From Dysgonamonadaceae bacterium (GTDB lineage: Bacteria > Bacteroidota > Bacteroidia > Bacteroidales > Azobacteroidaceae), in the NCBI GenBank assembly GCA_031255425.1, contig JAIRSN010000198.1, positions 1 through 11,980 on the forward strand: a DNA stretch of 11,980 bases, given 5' to 3'. Below are positions 1 to 6,634 of the stretch, in pieces (the first letter of the stretch is position 1; each line of letters opens with the position of its first letter). Both the position numbers and the translations under genes were made by a program. Below the pieces are notes generated by a model. It saw nothing but the letters and a program-made list of their open reading frames with translations. It was not told the DNA's origin and searched no databases.

Positions 1-140
1 AGCCCGCGCAAATTACATTTTGTCAGAGACCTGAGTTGCGGAAGATCCCGTAAACCTTCCGGCGAATTCATTTACCTCATTTTTACCTGATTTTAATAAC
101 AAAACAAGGTCGATAGCCAAGTAGATATTACAATTTCTTT
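1..140. other. Left-edge sequence, unassigned
   Basis: No recognisable gene. A plus-strand frame is open from the edge to a TGA at 88-90, and a minus-strand frame beginning with ATG at 70 is open to the edge. Neither gives a protein I recognise and both are under 31 codons within the window. Either could be the end of a gene lying outside. Confidence 0.3.
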
Positions 141-183
141 AAAATAAAAAACCGCCAAGTGCTTCATTTGAATTTGCTTGGCG
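141..183 (-). terminator. Rho-independent terminator after tRNA-Lys
   Basis: On the minus strand a 7-bp stem (CGCCAAG at 177-183 pairing with CTTGGCG at 153-159) is followed directly by a T-rich run (complement of 141-151). It begins 11 nt after the tRNA-Lys 3' end and probably ends both the tRNA transcript and any read-through from the biosynthetic operon. Confidence 0.8.
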
Positions 184-193
184 ATTTCCCTTG

Positions 194-266
194 TGTCCCC
201 GCAGGGGCTCGAACCCTGGACCCAATGATTAAGAGTCATTTGCTCTACCAACTGAGCTACGGAGAC
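194..266 (-). tRNA. tRNA-Lys (anticodon CTT)
   Basis: The minus strand folds as a full cloverleaf of 73 nt. The acceptor stem is GTCTCCG/CGGGGAC with discriminator A, the D-stem is GCTC/GAGC, the anticodon stem is AATGA/TCATT with loop CTCTTAA (anticodon CTT), and the T-stem is CAGGG/CCCTG. CCA is not encoded. The gene sits 27 nt after the last gene of the biosynthetic operon and is followed by a terminator. Confidence 0.96.
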
Positions 267-282
267 TTTTTTAAATCGGGCG

Positions 283-313
283 TAAAGGTACAATTATATC
301 TTTAAAACTCCAA
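283..313 (-). promoter_or_regulatory. Bacteroidota-type promoter for tRNA-Lys
   Basis: The minus strand reads TTG (313-311), then 20 nt, then TACCTTTA (290-283). This matches the Bacteroidota -33/-7 pattern TTG-N19..21-TAnnTTTG except for the last base. The -33 element lies in the final codons of the glycosyltransferase gene, so the tRNA can be transcribed independently of the operon. Confidence 0.55.
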
Positions 314-1070
314 ATGAAACGACGGCGCGGATCAAGCGCGAAGGATAACCGTAGAAAACAGCCAAAAACACAAAGCAAGTATTCAACAGGCTGATGCGCA
401 GGAAGTCCGCAGCGGGACGGAAATGGGTGACCCGCTCCTTTTCGGGAGGATAATACACCCGGATGGGGATCGGAATCAGGGGAATATTTCGCCACGCGGC
501 ACGCACCAGCAACTCCAATTCGGCCTCATACCGCGACGTGAACGGACGCATCCCGCGCATTTCCCCCAGCGGGTAAAGGCGGTAACCGGTTTGCGTGTCC
601 GGCAAAATCCTTCCGGTTTGCAGCGTGAACCAGAAGTTAGAAAAGCGGTTGGCAAAGGTGTTTTTCTTCGGCATATTTTCCTGCTGCAAGCAACGGCTTC
701 CGATAATCATCGCCCGCGGATGCTTTTTCAGCGTTTCGACGAACAGGAGCAAATCGTCTGCCGAATGTTGCCCGTCCGAGTCCAGCGTGACGGCGTAACG
801 GAATCCCAAGGCTTCCGCCCGGTCGAACCCGCGGGCGAGGGCATAGCCTTTTCCCCTGTTTTTGCGGTAAGAAACCCGCTCCACCGACGGTTGGCAGCGC
901 GCCAACACCGCCTCCGTTTCGTCCGTAGAGCCATCGTCGACCACAATCACAGACGAGGTGCAAGCCAAGACTGCGTCCAGGACGAACGGCAAAAACCGGC
1001 TGTTGTTGTACGTGGGGATGATGACGCAAACGCGCAGGCGTTTCATTTCGTTTTCGAGCGATTGTTCCAT
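294..1070 (-). CDS. GT2 glycosyltransferase, polyprenol-phosphate (DPM1-like) type
   Basis: A family 2 glycosyltransferase of about 258 residues, probably moving a sugar from an NDP-sugar to a polyprenyl phosphate or directly to a lipid at the inner face of the inner membrane. Visible motifs are an N-terminal VIIPTYNN strand, VVDDGSTDET (acidic pair 45-46), TLDSDGQH (Asp97/Asp99), DTQTGYRLYP (158-167) and RYEAELELL (180-188). The HFRP-ADFLRI segment near the C-terminus also fits the DPM1-like group. The hydrophobic stretch at 225-242 may only associate with the membrane. I chose the ATG at 1070, one base after the stop of the upstream dehydratase gene; ATG at 1046 is possible, while the longer frame to 1097 overlaps that gene. 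It is the last gene of the operon. The sugar and acceptor cannot be read from sequence. Confidence 0.85.
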   Translation of the reverse strand: MEQSLENEMKRLRVCVIIPTYNNSRFLPFVLDAVLACTSSVIVVDDGSTDETEAVLARCQPSVERVSYRKNRGKGYALARGFDRAEALGFRYAVTLDSDGQHSADDLLLFVETLKKHPRAMIIGSRCLQQENMPKKNTFANRFSNFWFTLQTGRILPDTQTGYRLYPLGEMRGMRPFTSRYEAELELLVRAAWRNIPLIPIPIRVYYPPEKERVTHFRPAADFLRISLLNTCFVFLAVFYGYPSRLIRAVVSFGVLKI

Positions 1071-1071
1071 T

Positions 1072-1461
1072 TTACATTGGAGATTCGTTGCCGGCAAATT
1101 GCAGGTAAAAACTCAGTTTCGCAAACGTTTCGGACTGCCGGTAAACCAGCGCCGAGCACTTGTACCCGTCGTCGACCGCAACGATTTTGGGAAACGACAC
1201 CTGTATCCGGTCTGTCACCCGCGGGTCGATAACCGACAAAAACTTCACATTCGACAGGCTTTTCAGGAAAAATGATTTCCCGAAACGAAGTTCCATCAAT
1301 TCCTTACAAAGCAGGATGATGCAGACGCCCGGCGTCACCGGGTTGCCTTGGAAATGCACGCGGTAGATGAAATGCGATTTGTTCAGCGCGAGGGTGTATT
1401 CGCCCGCCGCCTCTTCCCCGCCGGCGGGTTCTATTTGGTAAAAATCATGGATCAGTTTCAT
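1072..1461 (-). CDS. FabZ/ApeI-like hot-dog 3-hydroxyacyl-ACP dehydratase homologue
   Basis: A 129-residue single hot-dog domain protein. The FabZ signature is present as HFQGNPVTPGVCII (36-49), with the catalytic-type His36 kept. The acidic residue FabZ/FabA enzymes carry on the central helix (the E of PGVLIxE) falls on Leu50 here. Expected role: dehydration of 3-hydroxyacyl-ACP intermediates while a polyene chain is built on the ACP encoded upstream. The missing carboxylate leaves open a non-catalytic or altered role. Its ATG overlaps the stop of the lipoprotein gene (ATGA), and its stop is one base before the glycosyltransferase start, so translation is probably coupled. Confidence 0.75.
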   Translation of the reverse strand: MKLIHDFYQIEPAGGEEAAGEYTLALNKSHFIYRVHFQGNPVTPGVCIILLCKELMELRFGKSFFLKSLSNVKFLSVIDPRVTDRIQVSFPKIVAVDDGYKCSALVYRQSETFAKLSFYLQFAGNESPM

Positions 1462-1916
1462 TTTTCGACCGGTTGAAATAAATATTCGATGTGCCGTTTT
1501 TCATTTTTCAACAGAAATCCGCCATCCGGAAACGGTTCGAGGCTTTTCCCCTTGACCGGTTTTCCCCGTCCGGCGTCCCCGAGCAGGAAAGTTAAATCGG
1601 AAGCAATCGTCCGGCGGATGTACCACTTGTCCAGAAACGGAAGCACGTTCTGCAACCGGCATTTCCCTTTCGACGCGACCCAATCGAACGTCTTGACGCC
1701 AAATTCGTTCATCAGGCTGCCCCGCCATTCGCCGGCGGTGTATTTCAGGACCATTATGCCGGTTATTTCCGCTTGTTTCACCCGGATCAACAACCGGTAG
1801 CGCGACGTTTTTTCCGTATCAAACAACGGATGAGCGTCGTTTTCCGGAAAATCGCGGAGCGGACTGCAAGAAGCCAGCAGCCAGGCGGACAGGCTAATCA
1901 ACAGCAAATTTCTCAT
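1458..1916 (-). CDS. Outer-membrane-type lipoprotein, possibly LolB-like
   Basis: A 152-residue protein with a lipoprotein signal peptide: MRN, a hydrophobic core, then the lipobox LLASC, with the lipidated Cys at about residue 17. The mature part alternates short strands (YRLLIRVKQAEITGIMVLKY, then GSLMNEFGVKTFDW), which fits a half-barrel fold like LolB or the Bacteroidota lipoproteins of aryl-polyene/flexirubin clusters. The LolB reading is inference from the fold-like pattern and from pairing with a LolA-like gene. The start at 1916 is chosen because it gives the signal peptide; the frame is open further upstream. It overlaps the LolA-like gene by 23 nt and the dehydratase gene by 4 nt. 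Likely function: accepting lipid or lipid-linked product at the outer membrane. Confidence 0.7.
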   Translation of the reverse strand: MRNLLLISLSAWLLASCSPLRDFPENDAHPLFDTEKTSRYRLLIRVKQAEITGIMVLKYTAGEWRGSLMNEFGVKTFDWVASKGKCRLQNVLPFLDKWYIRRTIASDLTFLLGDAGRGKPVKGKSLEPFPDGGFLLKNEKRHIEYLFQPVEK

Positions 1917-2538
1917 CCTGAATCTTCGGATTGAATTGTTTTCCCGACAAACGAATCGTGGTCGTATCACCGTTCGGTTCGTTCATTCGGATGGTATCGA
2001 CGGAATAATCGTTGACGTTCAAGGTCAATTCGATGGAAGCGAACATTTTCTTCAGTTCCTTCTGGAGCGGAACGAGGACGATTTTCCATTCTTTTTCCCC
2101 CCAATAATAAGCCGGCCGGAAACTTTTCGTATCCGTCAGGCTGTTTCCGTTGATGCTGTTCATCATGATTTTGACCACTTCCTGAAACAGGCGGTTCGAA
2201 CGGATGTCCACCACGTTCCGGCTTTTCCCGGTCTGCATCAAAATCTTTTTATCGTTCAATATAAACGTGTAAACGTAGGGCGAAAGATACTCCCAGCGCA
2301 GGCAACCGTCCTGCCGGTAATACATTTTCCCTTTCGAAATCATTTTTTCATCCAGCAGGGCAAGCTCTTTGGTCTGTTCGAAATCGCAGGTCAAACTTTC
2401 CATCTTCAGGGAAGCAGCCGTTATTTTCTCCGACATAAGCCGTTGCTGTTCTTTTGTTGCCGGAACAAACGGTTGCGCCTGCAAACTCAGGTAGCAAAAG
2501 AATCCGGCGGCAAGCAGGAAAAGAAATTTTTTATTCAT
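1894..2538 (-). CDS. LolA-like periplasmic lipid/lipoprotein carrier
   Basis: A 214-residue secreted protein. The signal peptide is MNKKF plus a hydrophobic core ending LSLQA before QPF. The mature domain has the LolA-family pattern of Bacteroidota: a central GKMYYRQDGCLRWEYLSPY block (about 78-96), followed by FILNDKKILM. LolA folds bind acyl chains in a hydrophobic cavity and carry them across the periplasm. LolA-like proteins are usual members of aryl-polyene and flexirubin clusters, where they probably carry the product or an intermediate rather than general lipoproteins. I chose the start at 2538 because the signal peptide begins there; the frame is open further upstream but overlaps the previous gene. 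It lies 8 nt after the SMR gene. Confidence 0.85.
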   Translation of the reverse strand: MNKKFLFLLAAGFFCYLSLQAQPFVPATKEQQRLMSEKITAASLKMESLTCDFEQTKELALLDEKMISKGKMYYRQDGCLRWEYLSPYVYTFILNDKKILMQTGKSRNVVDIRSNRLFQEVVKIMMNSINGNSLTDTKSFRPAYYWGEKEWKIVLVPLQKELKKMFASIELTLNVNDYSVDTIRMNEPNGDTTTIRLSGKQFNPKIQDEKFAVD

Positions 2539-2546
2539 GGTAATTG

Positions 2547-2903
2547 TTATTGTTTTACGATTAAACAGATTCCGCCGACAACCAGCAGAAGTCCTATCCA
2601 GCGGGTCACCGGAACGGTTTCGTGAAAGATAAAAACGCCGGCTAACATCCCAAACAGGTAGCCGATGCTCGTCAGCGGATACGCGATTGATAAATCGAAA
2701 TGCTTGAGAATGTACATCCAGAGGAAGGTGGCGGCGATCATGCTGACGCCCGAAGCCAGCAACCACCCGTTTGCCAACTGTTCCCGGAGGAAGGCGCCCG
2801 TCCAGCGGAACCGGTCGATACGGTTCATGGCGAGTTTCAAAAAGACTTGTCCGCCCGACAGGAACAGGCATTGTATAATTGATAATAAAACTATTTTCCA
2901 CAT
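2547..2903 (-). CDS. SMR/EamA-type four-helix inner-membrane protein (ArnE/ArnF-like)
   Basis: A 118-residue protein with four predicted membrane helices (about 3-25, 45-67, 71-93 and 99-116). The segment IAYPLTSIGYLFGMLAGVFIFHE followed by GLLLVVGGICLI is the repeat pattern of the small multidrug resistance/EamA superfamily. TM1 has no Glu in the EmrE position, so it is less likely a drug/proton antiporter and more like the ArnE/ArnF flippase subunits that move undecaprenyl-phosphate-sugar. With the GT2 gene of the same operon this suggests a sugar-lipid made in the cytoplasm and flipped outward; that is inference. Its start overlaps the 3' end of the degenerate ketosynthase gene by 13 nt. 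Confidence 0.8.
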   Translation of the reverse strand: MWKIVLLSIIQCLFLSGGQVFLKLAMNRIDRFRWTGAFLREQLANGWLLASGVSMIAATFLWMYILKHFDLSIAYPLTSIGYLFGMLAGVFIFHETVPVTRWIGLLLVVGGICLIVKQ

Positions 2904-3934
2904 GCCGATAAAAGTATAAATGAATGGTTTTTATTCTCAAACTGATTGTAAAACAGGAGATGCCTTACACCCTGTTGTTCCCTGTTTCCTGGGTGAAAGA
3001 AAAGGTGCGCCGGAATGGATTGCCTGCCGAGGCAGGCGGCAGCGGCATACACACCCAGCCCGGAAGCGGTGTACGACTCTCCGAACAAGTGTTTGTAATG
3101 AAGCAAGCGTTTGCCCGGAAACAGGCGCGCACAGTTTTCCGTATAAACACGGTCGTTCGCTTCCTGCCCGTTGTAGCCGGTCATCACGGCGTCAATATCT
3201 TCCATGCGGCATTGGGACTGCTGCAAAAGGCGTCCGAGGGATTGTTGCAAATCGTCTTTCTCCGGGCGGTACAGGAACTCGATTCCCTGCAACCGGCAAA
3301 GGGCGTTTTCCCTTTTATGCCCGCCCAATAACAGGCTGACAGCGGTTTCGCCACTGAATCCGTTGGGCGCGTGCCCTAAATACCCCATGCGTTTTAGTAG
3401 AACGAAATAGTCCGGCGTCATCTCGTCGTGGGCGCCGGTCAGGGCGGTGGCGATCCGTCCGTTACTCAGTTGCAGGAAAGCGTCCGACAAGGCACATTCG
3501 AAGGAAATTCCTTTGTGCGCATAGGTCGTGTTGTAGCCGTGGCAGGAACTGTCGATCGCGATGAGCGAACCGATGGTGTTGTGTGTGGACTGCATGAAAT
3601 GCGTCGGCTTCAGCAATTCTTCCCCTTCACGGATCAACGCATCCAGAAAAATTTCGGTGTTCTCGATGCAACCCAAGCCGGTAGCGGTAATAATCGCATC
3701 GGGACAGGCGATGCCGGTTTCCTCCATGACGCGGCGGGAGGTGAGCAGCGCCCGCCTCAAAATCTTCCCCAGCCGGCGCAAGGTGTTCGGCGCAAAATAT
3801 TGTTTGTAATCCGGATCAATGGCTTGCACATACGGTTCCCGGTAGCAGAGCGGCTCGGTCATCCACGCTTCGCTCAGAGGAGATTGGACGGAAATTTGCC
3901 CGGCAGCCCATATATACACTTCTTTTTTCGCCAT
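2891..3934 (-). CDS. Degenerate beta-ketoacyl synthase, chain-length-factor-like (ApeC-type)
   Basis: A 347-residue thiolase-fold protein related to FabF-type ketosynthases but short of the usual 400 or more residues. The Cys position seems kept: GISFECALSDA (Cys147) aligns with the TACxxG motif. The two histidines are lost. The HGTGT site reads TGYNGQEAND (252-261) and the KSxxGH site reads KHLFGES (281-287), with Glu286 in the His position. Such a protein cannot do normal decarboxylative condensation and most likely pairs with the complete ketosynthase encoded 6 nt upstream, as KS/CLF pairs do in aryl-polyene and type II polyketide systems. The start at 3934 lies directly after the upstream stop. 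The pairing is inferred from context. Confidence 0.8.
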   Translation of the reverse strand: MAKKEVYIWAAGQISVQSPLSEAWMTEPLCYREPYVQAIDPDYKQYFAPNTLRRLGKILRRALLTSRRVMEETGIACPDAIITATGLGCIENTEIFLDALIREGEELLKPTHFMQSTHNTIGSLIAIDSSCHGYNTTYAHKGISFECALSDAFLQLSNGRIATALTGAHDEMTPDYFVLLKRMGYLGHAPNGFSGETAVSLLLGGHKRENALCRLQGIEFLYRPEKDDLQQSLGRLLQQSQCRMEDIDAVMTGYNGQEANDRVYTENCARLFPGKRLLHYKHLFGESYTASGLGVYAAAACLGRQSIPAHLFFHPGNREQQGVRHLLFYNQFENKNHSFILLSACGK

Positions 3935-3940
3935 GTTGCG

Positions 3941-5137
3941 CTATATTTTTGAAAAGATGAGGGAGGTATCGTTTCCTCCGAAGCCAAAAGAATTGGATAA
4001 GACATGCGACAAGGGTGCAGCGGGCTTTTTTTCCGTTACGGGAATAAAAGGCAATTCACTCATGGGAGTAGAAAAATTCAGGTTGACCGGAATAAAATGA
4101 TGTTGCAAAGCCAACAGCGAAATCACCGCTTCCACGCCTCCGGCAGCGCTTGTCGTATGTCCCGTAAACGATTTGGTCGACGAGACGGGAGGTATTTTAT
4201 CTCCGAAGACACGTTGTATGGCGATGCCTTCGCTCAGGTCATTGTTTTCCGTTCCCGTTCCGTGCGCATTGATGTAGCTAATATCTTCCGGGTTCAACTG
4301 CGCTTCTTCCAGCGCCTTGCGCATCGAAAGAAAAGCGCCTTCCCCCTCCGGCGAAGAGGCGGTTTGATGAAAAGCGTCCGACGTATTGGCATAGCCGGAA
4401 AGGCGTCCCAAGGGGTTCGCGTTGCGTTTTTGTGCCGATTCCCGGGTTTCCAAAACCAGGTAGCCCGCTCCTTCTCCGAGGTTCAACCCGGCGCGGTGCG
4501 CATCGAACGGCTTACACAATTCCCGGTCCAATATCATCAGGGTATTAAACCCGTTCAAATGAAATTTGGTGATACATTCGCAACCACCGGCAACCACCAC
4601 ATCCGCTTTTCCCTCGCGCAGCAGCATCGCGCCCGTCATAATTGCATTGGCGGCGGAAGAACAGGCAGTTGAAATCGTTTCGACCAATGAAAAAAGCCCA
4701 AAATAATCGGCGATCATTTCCGTACAGGCGCCGCAATCGTGGGTAGCGATGTAGGCATTCTTCGTGTCATTCTCCAGAAAATCAAGGTAATATTGTTCGC
4801 TTTTGTCCATTCCGCCCACGGTCGTGCCTGAGATAAGCGCGATTCGCAACCCGTCTTTCCGGAGCAGCGACGCCTGCGCCAAGGCTTCCCGTACCGCCAC
4901 CATTCCCAGCAACGAGGTGCGCGTCGTGATTTCCGTTTCGGGAATACACAACATACGGCACAACTCCTCGTTGCTCCGCTTGACTTCTCCTGCCGGAAAT
5001 TCAACATGAGCTGTTTTCAGGTGGCGAATCGGCGCAATTCCGGTACGGTTTTCCTGTAAAGCAAATAATGTTTCTTGCTTATTAATTCCTGTTGCAGAGA
5101 CAATACCGGCGCCCGTAACAAAAATTTCCTTTTGCAT
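3941..5137 (-). CDS. Beta-ketoacyl-ACP synthase, FabF/KAS II type
   Basis: A 398-residue complete condensing enzyme. It joins an acyl chain on the active-site Cys to malonyl-ACP with loss of CO2. All key motifs are present: STACSSAANAI with Cys159, NAHGTGT with His292, TKSFTGHTTSAAGG with Lys322 and His327, and the C-terminal SNSFGFGGND (381-390). Position between a dedicated ACP gene (6 nt gap) and a degenerate ketosynthase gene (6 nt gap) says it serves a secondary lipid or polyene pathway rather than housekeeping fatty acid synthesis. It resembles the ApeO/ApeR ketosynthases of aryl-polyene clusters; which of them it matches needs a tree. Confidence 0.93.
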   Translation of the reverse strand: MQKEIFVTGAGIVSATGINKQETLFALQENRTGIAPIRHLKTAHVEFPAGEVKRSNEELCRMLCIPETEITTRTSLLGMVAVREALAQASLLRKDGLRIALISGTTVGGMDKSEQYYLDFLENDTKNAYIATHDCGACTEMIADYFGLFSLVETISTACSSAANAIMTGAMLLREGKADVVVAGGCECITKFHLNGFNTLMILDRELCKPFDAHRAGLNLGEGAGYLVLETRESAQKRNANPLGRLSGYANTSDAFHQTASSPEGEGAFLSMRKALEEAQLNPEDISYINAHGTGTENNDLSEGIAIQRVFGDKIPPVSSTKSFTGHTTSAAGGVEAVISLLALQHHFIPVNLNFSTPMSELPFIPVTEKKPAAPLSHVLSNSFGFGGNDTSLIFSKI

Positions 5138-5143
5138 GTGAGT

Positions 5144-5401
5144 TTATTTGACCCGGTTGGCTTGAATATAGCCGGCCATTACCCGAATAGAACGGAAAAC
5201 ATCCCGGCCCTGCGCCGGATCGTTCAATTTGATCCCATAATTTTTTTCCATGAGAACAATCAATTCCAAGGCATCAATAGAATCCAGTCCGAGACCCTCG
5301 CCAAAAAGCGGTGCATCGTCGAGTATGTCTTCCGGTTTAAGATCCTCTAAGTTTAATACTTCGATAATTTCTTTCTTTAATGTTAAAATCAACTCATTCA
5401 T
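5144..5401 (-). CDS. Acyl carrier protein
   Basis: An 85-residue acidic ACP. The phosphopantetheine attachment motif is LGLDSIDALEL with Ser41, placed as expected at the start of helix II. The protein is somewhat longer and more divergent than a housekeeping AcpP, and its place next to two ketosynthase genes marks it as the dedicated carrier of this pathway. It needs a 4'-phosphopantetheinyl transferase, not present in the window. The gap to the upstream barrel-protein gene is 26 nt, the largest inside the operon; I saw no clear promoter there. Confidence 0.93.
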   Translation of the reverse strand: MNELILTLKKEIIEVLNLEDLKPEDILDDAPLFGEGLGLDSIDALELIVLMEKNYGIKLNDPAQGRDVFRSIRVMAGYIQANRVK

Positions 5402-5427
5402 TTGTAATCAATTTCTATCTGTTATTG

Positions 5428-5988
5428 TTAAAAAGCATATCCGAATCCAACTGCCGGGAAAGGGAATAAATCGCCGGAAGTTCCGATAATGGGCGTAAAT
5501 CCGATTCTGAATGTAAAACCGCCATTTACAGGTATCCGGCGATACATAAATTGAAAATGCCCGATTACGTGTCCCGATTTTTTACGGTCGTAATAAAAAA
5601 TACTGAGTTTGCGGGTTAAAAACGTAGCGCCCGCTCCTATTTCAAACGTATGTGGCGAATGGTTTTTCCCAAAAATATAGTTCAATCCGGCGGGTATGGT
5701 ATAATAGGTCCGTGTGTATGAATTATATCCGAGGTAATAATCATCGGGAGGACCGTAGGTCGTCCATTCCGTGAATTCACCGATGCCGAATCCCAGTCCC
5801 ACGCGGTACCCGAGTCCCAATCTCTCGTTATTTTTAAATCGGCTGTCGAAGTTGGCGGAAAATATCACGCCGGGACCGCCTAATTCGGAAAAAAGATGTT
5901 TCCCTGAGGCTTGTCCTTGAGGTTTAAGCGGTTGAATACATACCAATAATCCCAAAAGAAAGGTTCCTGTAAAAATGATTTTTTTCAT
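5428..5988 (-). CDS. Small outer-membrane beta-barrel protein, function unknown
   Basis: A 186-residue protein with an N-terminal signal peptide (MKKII plus hydrophobic core). The rest is rich in alternating aromatic/glycine strands (for example RLGLGYRVGLGFGIG, TFEIGAGATFLTRK, GGFTFRIGFTPIIG) and ends in an aromatic residue (FGYAF), the usual signature of an outer-membrane barrel recognised by BAM. I do not recognise a specific family; about 8 strands would fit the length. Its ATG overlaps the stop of the upstream ketosynthase-like gene (ATGA), so it is co-translated with the pathway. It could be a pore or anchor for the product in the outer membrane, but nothing in the sequence proves a link beyond position. 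Confidence 0.75.
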   Translation of the reverse strand: MKKIIFTGTFLLGLLVCIQPLKPQGQASGKHLFSELGGPGVIFSANFDSRFKNNERLGLGYRVGLGFGIGEFTEWTTYGPPDDYYLGYNSYTRTYYTIPAGLNYIFGKNHSPHTFEIGAGATFLTRKLSIFYYDRKKSGHVIGHFQFMYRRIPVNGGFTFRIGFTPIIGTSGDLFPFPAVGFGYAF

Positions 5989-6608
5989 AATCTATTATTA
6001 AAAAGTTCAACAATATGTCTTATCGAGAAAGGAATTGCGTGTTTCCCTGTCTTTTTCTCTACCAATAGCATAAGGGTTACGCAAGCTGCTTCAACGGATT
6101 CTACCCACGAAACGAGTGCAAAATTAATCTTATTATTTTGAAAAGCAACATTTACGGTTCTAAAAATCTGTTCCGGATCGCATTTTTCGGAAAGATAGAA
6201 AGCCGTTTCCCCAAGGAATTTATTCCGGATCGCCATTTCTCCTGTCGCAATATTCGGCAACGTGTATACAAAAATCGAAGGACTGGGGAAAAAGTGGTCT
6301 TCCGCCAAGGACGATTGAAATAAGGTGTCGGCTTCCAGCGACGAACTCCGGTTGAAACAGATGATGGCTCCGTCTTCTCTTGGAACGAAGCGCTGTTCGC
6401 TGTCTTTCAGAATCAATTCGGAGGCCAGAAAAGCGAGTTTGGAAAGCGTATCCATTTTGAAAAATTTGGGATAATCAAGGTTTAATTTCCGGTAAAGAGC
6501 GGTCAGAAATTTCCCTTTTTCCGGTTCGTTAATCGTAGCAAAGGGCTTTCCATTCACCGAAACGAGCGGATTGTTTATATAACTGTATTTACTGATAATC
6601 AATTCCAT
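5985..6608 (-). CDS. Half-length ketosynthase-like protein (Ketoacyl-synt_2 type)
   Basis: A 207-residue protein resembling only the N-terminal half of a ketosynthase, as in short KS-like proteins of aryl-polyene clusters. The segment FPSPSIFVYTLPNIATGEMAIRNKF (107-131) matches the KS stretch that precedes the active site. Cys143 in LSEKC then falls where STAC would be, and the C-terminal half with HGTGT and KxxGH is absent. Catalysis alone is unlikely; a partner or scaffold role is possible. I chose ATG 6608 rather than 6656 because a good -7 promoter element (6635-6642) lies between them, so the upper start would not be in the transcript. It is the first gene of the operon. Confidence 0.65.
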   Translation of the reverse strand: MELIISKYSYINNPLVSVNGKPFATINEPEKGKFLTALYRKLNLDYPKFFKMDTLSKLAFLASELILKDSEQRFVPREDGAIICFNRSSSLEADTLFQSSLAEDHFFPSPSIFVYTLPNIATGEMAIRNKFLGETAFYLSEKCDPEQIFRTVNVAFQNNKINFALVSWVESVEAACVTLMLLVEKKTGKHAIPFSIRHIVELFNNRL

Positions 6609-6634
6609 TAACAAATCTTCATAGAACGAAGCGA

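Noticed and set aside
1..90. Open plus-strand frame to TGA at 88-90 and an open minus-strand frame from ATG at 70
   Set aside because: Too short to judge at the window edge, and neither translation resembles a family I can name.
93..293. 66-residue minus-strand ORF containing VAQLVEQ and GSSPCG
   Set aside because: It is translated from the tRNA-Lys gene; this peptide pattern is a well-known artefact of tRNA sequence.
423..1232. Long plus-strand ORF of 269 codons opposite the glycosyltransferase and dehydratase genes
   Set aside because: It has no recognisable domains and is rich in Arg and Gln. It is the antisense shadow of two genes with clear family motifs.
2547..2903. SMR protein as a drug efflux pump
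   Set aside because: TM1 lacks the Glu required for EmrE-type proton/drug exchange, and the operon context favours lipid-linked sugar transport.
5402..5427. Internal promoter before the ACP gene
   Set aside because: The 26-nt gap and the bases before it show no TAnnTTTG element, so there is no support for a separate transcription unit.
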